Shown: positions 56,935 through 64,000 of the stretch, piece by piece
Position numbering within the stretch: the stretch's first letter is position 1
How the letters are laid out: each line of letters starts with the position of its first letter
Translations under genes and position numbers: made by a program
Origin: Castor canadensis
Lineage: Eukaryota; Chordata; Mammalia; Rodentia; Castoridae
NCBI RefSeq assembly: GCF_047511655.1
Contig: NC_133399.1
Location: 1,491,333-1,555,332, forward strand
DNA: 64,000 bases
Direction of reading: 5' to 3'
The notes under the pieces: generated by a model
Told to the model about the DNA's origin: nothing
Databases searched by the model: none
Seen by the model: only the letters and a program-made list of their open reading frames with translations

Positions 56935-57214
56935 TGATAGAACAATAATGTCGCCATTTTGTGAATCAGCCAAAATGGCAGCCCCGCCCTTAAACAAATT
57001 CCCACGCTCTAAGACAGCCCCACCCCACCAGAGACTACTGCGCATGCGCTAATTTCCTTACCCTCCCCCTTCTATAAAAGCCACTGCTCGCCCAGGCTCG
57101 GGGCTGCGCCATCTTTTTCCCAGCCAGCCTGGCAGTGTGGGCTGCCATTAAACCTTGCTCTATGGACGTGAGTTTCCTCCTGAGCTTGCTTTGAGAGCGG
57201 CGTTTTTCCTAACA
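56935..57214 (+). repeat. ERV-B 3' LTR
   Basis: About 280 bases with an intact TATAAAA (57073-57079). It is about 90-95 percent like the 5' LTR by eye. Ends ...TTTTTCCTAACA, then the duplication CCCAC. Confidence 0.92.
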
Positions 57215-57800
57215 CCCACAAGAAAGTGTGGACAGGTCACGTGGACTGTCCCCCTCCAGGGATTCAGAGACAGCCCCCACCTCTTTGGGTTGGCTCTAAC
57301 CCAAGACCTGGCAGAATGGCAATACCCACAAGCTACTCTGCTACAATATGTAGATGACCTCCTGCTCTGTGGACCAAATGAACCTGTCATTTCATGAGCC
57401 ACTGAGTCCTTACTAAACTTCTTAGCAGACAGAGGACATAAAATCTCTAAAGAAAAATCCCAATTGTGTCAGTCTAGGGTTACATATTTAGGTCTTGTCC
57501 TGGAGAAAGAAATGAGGTCTCGAGGAGAAGATGGAATCCACCTAAAACTCTAAAGCAATTGAGGGCCTTTTTGGGGGTCACAGGATACTGTACAATTTGG
57601 ATCCTAGGCTATGCAGACGTAGACCCTTATATCAAATGCTTAAGGAAGCACAGAAGGATCCCCAGCCCTTTATTGAATGGGATGACAAGTCACAAACTGC
57701 ATTCCACAGGTTAAAGAAGGCTCTTATGACAGCTCCTGCCCTGGGTCTCCAAGTACAAGACAAGTTTCAATTATATGTCTATAAAAGGGAGGACTGGCCT
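57215..57800 (+). pseudogene. ERV-A reverse transcriptase, part 2 (catalytic)
   Basis: RT resumes after ERV-B: QVTWTVPLQGFRDSPHLFG, then QYVDD at about 57344-57358 (YVDD catalytic box, 57347-57358, intact), then the thumb and connection with stops and shifts, including SLYQMLKEAQKDPQPF-type codons at 57640-57670. ORF 57155-57397 spans the ERV-B LTR end and RT; its first part is LTR, not protein. Confidence 0.92.
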
Positions 57801-58408
57801 TGGGCGTGGTGACTCAGATCTGGGTCATCACTCCCCAGCCAGTAGGCTACTTAAGCAAAGAGTTAGCTCAGGTAGCCAAGGGATGGCCAGGATGCCTCAG
57901 AGCAGTGGCTGCAGTTAGCCTTCTAGTGCCTGAAACTCAAAAACTTATCCTAAACCGCCTCCTAATGGTTTATACCCCAGATGGCCTAGGGGGAATTTTA
58001 AACTCAAAAGGACAGCTTTGGCTATCTGACAGCCGTCTACTTAAATACCAGGCCCAGCTTCTGGGAGGGACAGAAATAACTTTAAGTACCTGTCAGAGCC
58101 TAAATCCTGCATCCCTTCTACCAGAGGCAGAGGGAAATCCTGAGCACTCGTGTGAGGAGGTACTTATGGAAAATTATGCTGCCCGACCTGACTTAACAGA
58201 TCGGCCCTTAAAAAACCCAGATCTAGAATTATACACTGATGGCAGTTCCTTTGTCAAGAATGGTGTCAGACATGCAGGGTTTGCAGTTGTGACAGAATTT
58301 GGCACCCTGAAATCAGGTCCTCTTCCTCCTAATACAAATCCTCAATTGGCAGAATTAGTGGCCCTGACAGAAGCCCTAAGACTGTCAAAAGAACAGACAG
58401 TCAACATC
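57800..58408 (+). pseudogene. ERV-A RNase H
   Basis: The plus strand is open for about 200 codons: connection (PETQKLILNRLLMVYTPDG, GQLWLSDSRLLKYQAQLLGG), then the RNase H start LELYTDGSSFVKNGVRHAGF with the first catalytic Asp (58238-58240), and QLAELVALTEALRLSKEQTVNI. The catalytic Glu in 'AELVALTEAL' is present. It is cut by the solo LTR at 58409 and continues after it with YTDPKYSFLILHAHAAI. Closely similar to ERV-D's copy on the other strand. Confidence 0.92.
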
Positions 58409-58715
58409 TGATAGAACAATAATGCCGCCATTTTGTAAATCAGCAGCACCTCATGGAAAATGGAGCCATTCCCTCCCCTTAACAAGGTTTCTCGCGCTCC
58501 CAAAAACAAGCTCCACTCAAGCTCCACCTCCATCAGGGACCCCCGGCGTATGCGCCAACCCCTTACCCTCCCTCTCCTATAAAAGGCCATGCCTGCCCTG
58601 AACCCTTTCCCTTTTGTCCTTTCTTCTTCCTGCACTACCTCGTACCTGCCATTAAACCCTGCCCTTGGACGTGAGTTTTCTCGTGAGTTTTCTTTGTGTG
58701 GCGTTTTTCCTATCA
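58409..58715 (+). repeat. Solo LTR of the ERV-B family inside ERV-A RNase H
   Basis: TGATAGAACAATAATGCC... to ...GCGTTTTTCCTATCA, about 305 bases, clearly the same family as the ERV-B LTRs but more diverged and with unrelated middle sequence in places. A TATAAAA at about 58577-58584. RNase H codons are continuous across it. The duplication is probably CATC, making the exact right end uncertain by 4 bases. Confidence 0.88.
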
Positions 58716-59484
58716 TCTATACAGATCCTAAGTATTCCTTCCTGATCCTGCATGCTCACGCAGCCATCTGGAAGAAAACAGAAATGCTAACTACAACAGG
58801 AACAGCTTCCCACAGGGATAAAGGAGAGGTCACTTTAACAGTTCAGGGGTAAACAGCATTCGTTGCAGCCCTTGCTGGAATCAGTTATGGGGTGATTGCC
58901 AATCGTGTAACTGCAAAAAACCTAACCAAAGTGGTAGAGGACACCTCAGACCGTGTGGGCCTTGCCAATAAGGACATGCAAAGGTCTTTGTCGTCTCTTG
59001 CCTGTATGGTCATGGGCCACCGCCTGGCCCTAGATTTTCATCGTCAATACCTGCTGTTGCACATACATGAACACTTCAGGCATTGCAGAGGAACGTGCAG
59101 ATGACATTCTCCAACAGGCCAAATGGCTCCAGGAGCAATCTCTTGAAACTCAGGTTTCTACTCAGGTATGGGACCAAGTAAAATCCTGGCTCCCTCCAGG
59201 ACTTGGTTCCTACCCTTCCTGGGGCCTATACTTGCCATTATTCTCTTGAGTTTGGGCCTTGCATTTTAAACTTACTTGTCAAGTTTGTTTCTTCTCGCCT
59301 AGAATCCATCAAACTACAAATGCCTCTGGTGGAGATGAAAATGACCTACTACCGCGGTCCCCTGGACGACCCCTCTCATGGTCAGCCCTGACACTGCAGG
59401 CCCCTTCATCGCCCCCTGTCAGCAGGAAGCAGTTACTGAACAGACTTCGTGGTCCCTATTCCTAACAGCAGTTAGGGCGACCAT
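58716..59484 (+). pseudogene. ERV-A RNase H end fused to env transmembrane remnant
   Basis: RNase H continues to about 58803, then env TM sequence starts: a hydrophobic AALAGISYGV stretch (fusion-peptide type, about 58860-58890), heptads (TKVVEDTSDRVGLANKDMQ), and a membrane segment and tail at about 59200-59330 (LGLAF..CQVCF, SRLESIKLQMPLVEM). All of integrase and env SU is missing, so this is an internal deletion. Frame breaks occur in the TM ectodomain, where the usual Cys motif is not readable. Confidence 0.85.
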
Positions 59485-59497
59485 TGAGAGGGGGGAG
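59485..59497 (+). promoter_or_regulatory. ERV-A polypurine tract
   Basis: 'tgagaggggggag' directly before the 3' LTR. Confidence 0.85.
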
Positions 59498-59823
59498 TGA
59501 AGGACTGAAGGACAGACCTCTGGAGGTCAAGGAGACACTTCTCCTCCCTAGGAAACACCTGTTTGCATCTGAAAGGCATCTCCACCCTCAGGCAATGCAA
59601 ATAGGCTATAAAACCCACTCCCTACCCTGACCCACGGGATCAATGGTTTCCGGGTCCCCCTGCATTCTCCAATATGCAGTCTTTCTCTTCTCTTTTTCTC
59701 CAACTAAATTCTCTACAAATAAAATCTTTCCGACTTCTGCTGTTAGACTCTGTGCTTTCATTCTCAGAGCGGGCTCAAGAACCCTGAGCACCTGAAATCC
59801 CTGCACATGTCATCCGTGCATCA
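59498..59823 (+). repeat. ERV-A 3' LTR
   Basis: 326 bases, matching the 5' LTR with about 20 differences. TATAAAA at about 59607-59613, AATAAA at about 59718-59723. Confidence 0.92.
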
Positions 59824-60160
59824 CATCCAGGGCTTCTTAGGTTGGAATCCCCCAGGTATGGAGGGGATTCAGTCACAGCTGCCACTTGGAATTCCTTTCA
59901 GCCTTCACCAGAGTAATAGCAGATTCCAGTTGCACCCTCCCAGAAGAGGTGTTTTCCCTCCAGAGAATTTGAGATGGGGCAGTCAGGTGTGGCAGATGCC
60001 AGAGCCACATCAGTCCTCACCAGTCAAGGTCTGTGTGGAAGTGGCTGATTGTAGAGTAACTCTGGACATTTACTGACAGTGTGTTCAGGGATGTGGAAAA
60101 ATTCCAAATCAGCCAATTCCAAGAGTGCTTATTCCTACCCACCCCCTGCACAACCCTACC
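59824..60160. other. Unassigned sequence between ERV-A and ERV-C
   Basis: Flanking host sequence; no exon recognised. Confidence 0.35.
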
Positions 60161-60505
60161 TCACAGTGTTACTGTGGTTTGAACTCAGGCCTTCATGCTT
60201 CCTAGGTAGGTATGCTAACACTTCAGGCACTCCCCAGGCCTTTTTTCTGCTGTGTATTTTTGAGATGGGATCTCACTTTTGGTCTGAGTTGTCTTGGAAC
60301 TGCTGTCCTGCTCAAGAGCAGTTCACTTAGGCATGTAAGAATTTTACATCTTTGTTCGAGTTTAAGATTATGATGTTCTTGCTGAGTGGATAATATTATA
60401 AGGGCTGAAGAAACAGAGCTGTGCTCAAGTGTTAGAGTGCCTACCTACAAGGTGTTAGGCCCTGAATTCAAACCCCAGTGCCACTTAAAAAAAAAGAAAA
60501 ATATT
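60161..60505. repeat. Two SINE remnants
   Basis: A reverse-oriented copy at about 60165-60330 ('gtggtttgaactcaggcctt', 'gagatgggatctcacttt') and a plus-strand tRNA half at about 60390-60500 ('ctgtgctcaagtgttagagt', 'attcaaaccccagtgccac'). Confidence 0.75.
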
Positions 60506-60588
60506 CAGAGATGTTTTCATTCTGTTAAAATTCCTGAAAAAGAAAAATGAAATGGTAAAGAGAATTCTTGTAATAAATTGTTTCATAC

Positions 60589-61250
60589 TGTTAGGGTACA
60601 AGGCTGGCCACCTTCTGAGAGGACAAAGGACACTCGAGACAAAGGAAGTCACAAAGCAAGTTTATTTTCTAGCTAGCTAGGGTCCGAGCATCCACCTGAT
60701 GCAGCAGGTTTTAACAAGGACCCTGAAAGTAAACTTTAAGCAGGTCTTATACTCTTTAAAGCATCAGTCATCCTCACATAGGAATTCCTCATGTCCCTGG
60801 GGTCACATTTTCCTGATCTTGCCCACATTCTGGTGGTGGGGTAATATTATTTATTGGAAGCTGGGGAAACACCAGACGTTTACTTTATCAGGTTACAAGG
60901 AATGTGTTCTCCCATAAATTAGGGGCTAGTAGTGGAATAGAAACCTAAGGTTTAGGTAAGAACAGCAGGGAAGTCCTGTTTTGGAAAGTTTATTTACAAG
61001 TGGAGACAAAGAAAGGCAGGAATGGGTGCTTATCTCTGCATGGTGCCTTTCATCTCGGTCCCGAACTTTTGCATGGCTCTAACGGGCAATTCCTCACAGC
61101 TCTGTCCGAGGTTACAGCTTTTAATTGACAGTTTACCATGTTTTACAACACTGTTCCAAGGCTATCTTCTCTTTACGAGGTCACCCAAGGGTCATGCCAG
61201 TTATAGCTGATTTTTAGGCTAGGTGGGCTGCAAGTTAAAGAACCCCAACA
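60589..61250 (-). repeat. ERV-C 3' LTR
   Basis: 662 bases between TG (61250 on the minus strand, TGTTGGGGTTC) and CA (60589, CCCTAACA). AATAAA at about 60661-60666 and TATAAG near 60745-60750 on the minus strand give a normal U3-R-U5 order. Longer than the ERV-A and ERV-B LTRs and unrelated to them. Confidence 0.92.
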
Positions 61251-61264
61251 TTCCCCCTTTAGAT
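61251..61264 (-). promoter_or_regulatory. ERV-C polypurine tract
   Basis: The minus strand reads 'taaagggggaa' just before the LTR start TGTTGG. Confidence 0.85.
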
Positions 61265-61266
61265 GT

Positions 61267-62364
61267 TCATAATGAGGAATCATGTTCATTTGGATGATAT
61301 GTGTAAACATTTTCAGGGCTAGGCAGCCCTTCATATTGCTGTCTCAGGACCATGAGTTGGACTGTACTAACTCGATCTTTTACGAAGGTCACCAGCTTAT
61401 TTAGAATGCATGGACCAAAAGTTAGGATAAGCAGCAGTATAACCAAGGGACCTACCAGGGTGGAGACCAAGGTAGTAAACCAGGGGGACCTATTGAACCA
61501 AGCTTCAAACCAACCTTCTTGGGCTTCTCTTTCCCGCTTCCTTTTTGCCAGTCTTTCCCTCACTCTAGACATAGAATCCCTAACTACTCCCGAATGATCA
61601 GCATAGAAACAACATTCCTCCCCTAAGGCGGCACATAGTCCCCCCTGCTGAAGGAACAGTAAGTCTAGGCCCCGTCTGTTCTGAAGTACTACCTCAGATA
61701 GGGAGGTAAGGGATTTTTCTAGGTGACTAATGGAGGCTTCTATTCTCTCTATGTCCTCGTCTATGGCTGCACGCAGCGAGGACATCCCGCTATGTTGAGT
61801 AGCCAGGGAAGCTATGCCGGTTCCTGCTCCAGCCACTCCTAGGCTAAGTAAGGTAGCAGTGGTTAATGCAGACATAGGCTCTCTCTTTTTTCTTTCACCT
61901 GTTCCTGTATTCCAGTGTGAATATAGGCTCTCCTCAGAATGATAGATGATGCGGGGCAGCACAGTCACTAGGACACAGAATTCTTTAGAGCTGTTAAAGA
62001 CATTAGTCAATAGGCAAGGGGTGAGCCCAGACTGTGAGCATATCCACCATCCATTGTCTTTTGGAATTACCCATTTAATACCATCGCCCCAGGTGGGGTT
62101 GATATCTACAACAGCACATAGGTCCTGTTTTCCCACCGGCACCTTTCCTAAGCAGGTTCCTTGGCTGCTCACTTGTTGTATGGTCAGACCTCTCTTACGG
62201 TTTCCCCAGGAACATTGAGTGGGGTTTTCACTAGTCGAGACATTGTAGGTGGCATTTAGTCCTATTGCCTCATAGAATGGGGGCCTAACATCATAGCACA
62301 GCCAGCAGGAGGTAGTCATATTAGGGCTGGTGTGGTTTAATGTTTGGAATTCGGCATTTACCAA
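61267..62364 (-). CDS. ERV-C envelope, SU C-terminal part and complete TM, open frame
   Basis: A 365-codon frame on the minus strand. It begins right after a stop (TGA at 62368-62370), so it is part of env, not a full gene; the first codon is TTG. Seen in order: CWLC at residues 20-23 (the SU motif that forms a disulphide exchange with TM), a polybasic cleavage site RKKR at 158-161, a hydrophobic fusion-peptide region from about 163-188, heptads, the immunosuppressive-domain region at about 227-243, a CX6CC motif at 244-252, the membrane segment at about 297-321, and a cytoplasmic tail to 365. Several N-glycosylation sites in SU. All features needed for TM are present. Gammaretroviral type. 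Product from this frame alone would lack most of SU and its signal peptide. Confidence 0.93.
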   Translation of the reverse strand: MVNAEFQTLNHTSPNMTTSCWLCYDVRPPFYEAIGLNATYNVSTSENPTQCSWGNRKRGLTIQQVSSQGTCLGKVPVGKQDLCAVVDINPTWGDGIKWVIPKDNGWWICSQSGLTPCLLTNVFNSSKEFCVLVTVLPRIIYHSEESLYSHWNTGTGERKKREPMSALTTATLLSLGVAGAGTGIASLATQHSGMSSLRAAIDEDIERIEASISHLEKSLTSLSEVVLQNRRGLDLLFLQQGGLCAALGEECCFYADHSGVVRDSMSRVRERLAKRKREREAQEGWFEAWFNRSPWFTTLVSTLVGPLVILLLILTFGPCILNKLVTFVKDRVSTVQLMVLRQQYEGLPSPENVYTYHPNEHDSSL

Positions 62365-62367
62365 ATT

Positions 62368-62846
62368 TCAAAGGGGGTCTGTAGACCCAGTCGTGGGGCT
62401 GGGCCTTCCCAGGGAAGTGCCAGTTCCTAGCAGTCCTGGAGTTGTAATACTAGCATTTGTGTGAGGTCGGGAAGGGACCAGGGTTGTGCGGGGTCGGGGA
62501 GGCAGCTCCACATAGGGCGGCTTAAGTACTTTATTGGGGCCTATCGCCCAAGTAGGGGCGGGTTGCTGTGTGAGCTGGATGGTAAATAGGGCTCCCTGGT
62601 CTTGGGCCCCGAACCTCATCGGGTCATAGTGGCGAATTCCCCAGATGAGGCCTGATATCCATCGAGTGTCAGCTTTACCTTTTTCTGTAAATTTGATTTT
62701 TACAAGGTCACAGCGGGGCCTTCAGCAGCTTCTTTGTTCTGTTATACAGCCCTTAGACATGGTAATTAGGTCTGTTTTTTCAGGGGGTGGCCACCAGATG
62801 TTGCCAGTGGACACACAGGACCAGGAAGCACAAAAATAATTCAATG
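62368..62846 (-). pseudogene. ERV-C env, middle part of SU (proline-rich region)
   Basis: Same frame as the next part downstream (61267-62364), from which it is separated by the TGA at 62368-62370. The open stretch 62368-62619 is a proline-rich, Thr/Ser-rich hinge (VELPPRPRTTLVPSRP, TTPGLLGTGTSLG) typical of gammaretroviral SU. Upstream, about 62620-62846, the receptor-binding domain continues in this frame, beyond the frameshift at 62847-62854. Confidence 0.85.
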
Positions 62847-63136
62847 CCCCCCCCGCACTGTTTACTATTACTTTTACCTTTTAGGTGTCCTGGACAGACG
62901 TAAAAGTTATTCTTCAGAATCCCCGCACAGGCCACCAGTTTTGTCAGATCAAAAGTTAAATCAGGGAACCAGACGTTGGGAGGGGTCACCTTGGAGGTCT
63001 GAGTGAGAATCTCCCCTGTGGATGTATCTATGGCCACCCAGGTGAGGTGGTAGGGTTGGTGGGGATTAGGGTTCTGGGCAGGTCCCACCCAGCATAGACA
63101 CAGAAGGCTTAGAATGCACAGGAGGAATTTTGTCAT
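62780..63136 (-). pseudogene. ERV-C env, signal peptide and start of SU
   Basis: 118-codon frame starting with ATG at 63136: MTKFLLCILSLLCLCWVGP, a classic secretion signal, then the start of the receptor-binding domain (PYHLTWVAIDTSTGEILTQT). It leaves the env frame at a run of eight G on the minus strand (C at 62847-62854), a likely one-base slip; its last part is out of frame. Its ATG overlaps the end of pol, as usual for gammaretroviruses. Confidence 0.88.
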
Positions 63137-63407
63137 CTTGCTGGCTAATGGGCCTTGGGGTCTGCCCTGGTCCGGAGGTCACTGCAGGGGGGGCATTGAG
63201 AGTTGAGTGGAGAGTTGCTCTGTATATCTCCTGGGCCAGATGAGCTTCAGCTTTAATGGATTATTGGGGTGTCGCCATGCGATCCACTCTAGCCTCTTCC
63301 TGTTCTTTCTGACTGGCTTGACACATGTGGGAGTGATGGACCCAAGGCCTGACGCTGTCAACCTTAAGAGCAGTGGGGGTAACCAGAATGACCATGTAAG
63401 GGTCCTT
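63137..63407 (-). pseudogene. ERV-C integrase C-terminal tail after the stop
   Basis: In the same frame as 63408-63992, the minus strand encodes VILVTPTALKVDSVRPWVHH and more up to a stop near 63260, the integrase C-terminal domain. Between this and the env ATG is a short untranslated stretch. Confidence 0.78.
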
Positions 63408-63992
63408 TCATCTTTCTTTTAAAGTGCGGGCTCTGTGTCTCTTTACCCATACCCAATCCCCTGGGATGATGCCATGTTCTGGGTTTGATGCAACTTTGGT
63501 CTTATACAAGGAGCGCACTAAGGGCCAGATCTCTTGTTGGATCTCCTGTAGGGCCTTTAAGCTAGCCAAGTAATTTGGGGCCATACCGGGGTCTTGGTCC
63601 AGTAGAGTTTGGACAACAATGGGGGGCGGAGCCCCATATAGAATTTCAAAAGGTGTCAATCCATGTACATATGGTGAATTTCGAACCCGGAAGATGGCAT
63701 AGGGTAGGAGGGCCACCCAGTTTCCGCCAGTCTCGATGGCTAATTTAGATAAGGTCTCCTTCAGGGTCTGATTCATTCTTTCTACCTGCCCTAAGCTCTG
63801 GGGGTTATATTCACAATGCAGTTTCCAATTAGTCCCCACTGCCCGGGCCAGCGCTTGTAGGACGTTACTGATGAAAGCCGGACCGTTATCAGAGCCTAGA
63901 GTTTCGGGGATGCCATATCTGGGTATGATTTCCTCCAGCAAAACCTTAGCTACAACCTGGGCAGTCTCTCGTTTTGTAGGAAAAGCCTCCAC
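63408..63992 (-). CDS. ERV-C integrase, C-terminal part, ending at a premature stop
   Basis: Integrase inserts the viral DNA. The minus strand is open for 194 codons from near the right edge, with the catalytic Asp in ETLGSDNGPAF and the catalytic Glu in LGQVERMNQTLKE; the first catalytic Asp would lie beyond 64000. It ends with TGA at 63408-63410 where a Trp is usual for this domain, and the same frame continues after it to about 63250, so a single G-to-A change probably explains the stop. The start shown is not the true start; the gene continues past the window. Confidence 0.9.
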   Translation of the reverse strand: MEAFPTKRETAQVVAKVLLEEIIPRYGIPETLGSDNGPAFISNVLQALARAVGTNWKLHCEYNPQSLGQVERMNQTLKETLSKLAIETGGNWVALLPYAIFRVRNSPYVHGLTPFEILYGAPPPIVVQTLLDQDPGMAPNYLASLKALQEIQQEIWPLVRSLYKTKVASNPEHGIIPGDWVWVKRHRARTLKER

Positions 63993-64000
63993 CCAGCCTG

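Larger units (their letters stand above)
51531..57214 (+). mobile_element. ERV-B, class I provirus nested in ERV-A
   Basis: A 5.7 kb plus-strand provirus: 5' LTR 51531-51812, primer site, leader, gag, protease, RT start, env-TM end, 3' LTR 56935-57214, flanked by CCCAC. The pol-env part is largely deleted or replaced by AT-rich sequence (about 55650-56290). A SINE and an ID element sit in its gag (54262-54440). Since it lies inside ERV-A's RT it must be younger than ERV-A's insertion. Confidence 0.95.
47476..59823 (+). mobile_element. ERV-A, class I provirus with both LTRs and nested insertions
   Basis: Bounded by two LTRs about 94 percent alike (47476-47807, 59498-59823). Internal order on the plus strand: leader, gag, protease, RT, RNase H, env TM, polypurine tract. 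Integrase and env SU are missing between about 58803 and 58850. Two later elements split it: ERV-B in RT (51531-57214) and a solo LTR in RNase H (about 58409-58715). Without them it would be about 6.3 kb. No target duplication is visible at the outer ends (ttgtc left, catcc right). All genes carry breaks. Confidence 0.92.
60589..64000 (-). mobile_element. ERV-C, gammaretroviral provirus, 3' part (runs off the window)
   Basis: On the minus strand, reading from the right edge: integrase end, env, polypurine tract, 3' LTR. It has far fewer breaks than ERV-A, -B and -D, so it is the youngest of the ERVs here. Its 5' part, including gag and most of pol, lies beyond 64000. Left flank just outside the LTR is 'catac', which should recur at the unseen 5' end if a duplication exists. 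Confidence 0.95.

Noticed and set aside
57155-57397. An 80-codon plus-strand frame as one protein
   Set aside because: It runs from the ERV-B 3' LTR across the border into ERV-A RT; only the second part is retroviral coding sequence.
47476-59823. A target-site duplication for ERV-A
   Set aside because: The flanking 5-mers (ttgtc and catcc) do not match; the LTR edges may be off, or the duplication decayed.
61352-62218. Plus-strand frames of 80-90 codons
   Set aside because: Antisense to the ERV-C env frame.

Overview
The window looks like mammalian genomic DNA from a rodent, packed with transposable elements. There are no bacterial-style operons. The host signals are a vomeronasal receptor (V2R) exon set and a KRAB exon. 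The rest is LINE-1, two SINE types and at least five endogenous retroviruses (ERVs). The commonest SINE joins a B1-like 7SL-derived half to a tRNA-derived half ending in a 'gttcaaaccccagtac' box. Together with a few ID-type SINEs, this suggests a castorimorph rodent such as a beaver; the species call is an inference from memory of repeat style.

Region 1 (1-9.4 kb): three exons of a minus-strand V2R pseudogene (6514-6759, about 5489-5612, 883-1802), with an ancient MaLR-like LTR between exons 4 and 5 and a 5'-truncated minus-strand L1 at about 8155-9375. Region 2 (9.4-27.3 kb): a dense nest of mostly plus-strand L1s. It includes an element with an inverted 5' segment (junction near 15236) that fits twin priming and sits inside an older L1, and a decayed near-full-length L1 at about 19500-25670.

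Region 3 (27.3-33.7 kb): a minus-strand class I ERV (env, integrase, RNase H, gag remnant, tRNA-Pro-like PBS, LTR at 32055-32466). It abuts the env-TM end and 3' LTR (33179-33730) of a plus-strand class II ERV. Region 4 (33.7-47.4 kb): old unique sequence, many SINEs, two clean minus-strand L1 insertions with perfect target-site duplications (36050-36340 and 38507-41400), a pair of diverged local duplicates, and a lone intact KRAB-A exon at 44570-44697.

Region 5 (47.5-59.8 kb): ERV-A, a plus-strand class I provirus with both LTRs. It carries a second provirus (ERV-B, 51531-57214, duplication CCCAC) inside its reverse transcriptase and a related solo LTR (about 58409-58715) inside its RNase H. 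Region 6 (60.6-64.0 kb): the 3' part of a younger minus-strand gammaretroviral provirus, ERV-C. It has a long LTR, an env broken by one frameshift and one stop, and an integrase with one stop; it runs off the right edge.

None of the retroviral or L1 genes seen is complete. The structure is best read as layered insertions whose relative order can be worked out from what interrupts what. I found no clearly new multigene system. The points most worth checking are the nested proviruses, the ERV-C env, the twin-primed L1, the V2R pseudogene and the isolated KRAB exon.
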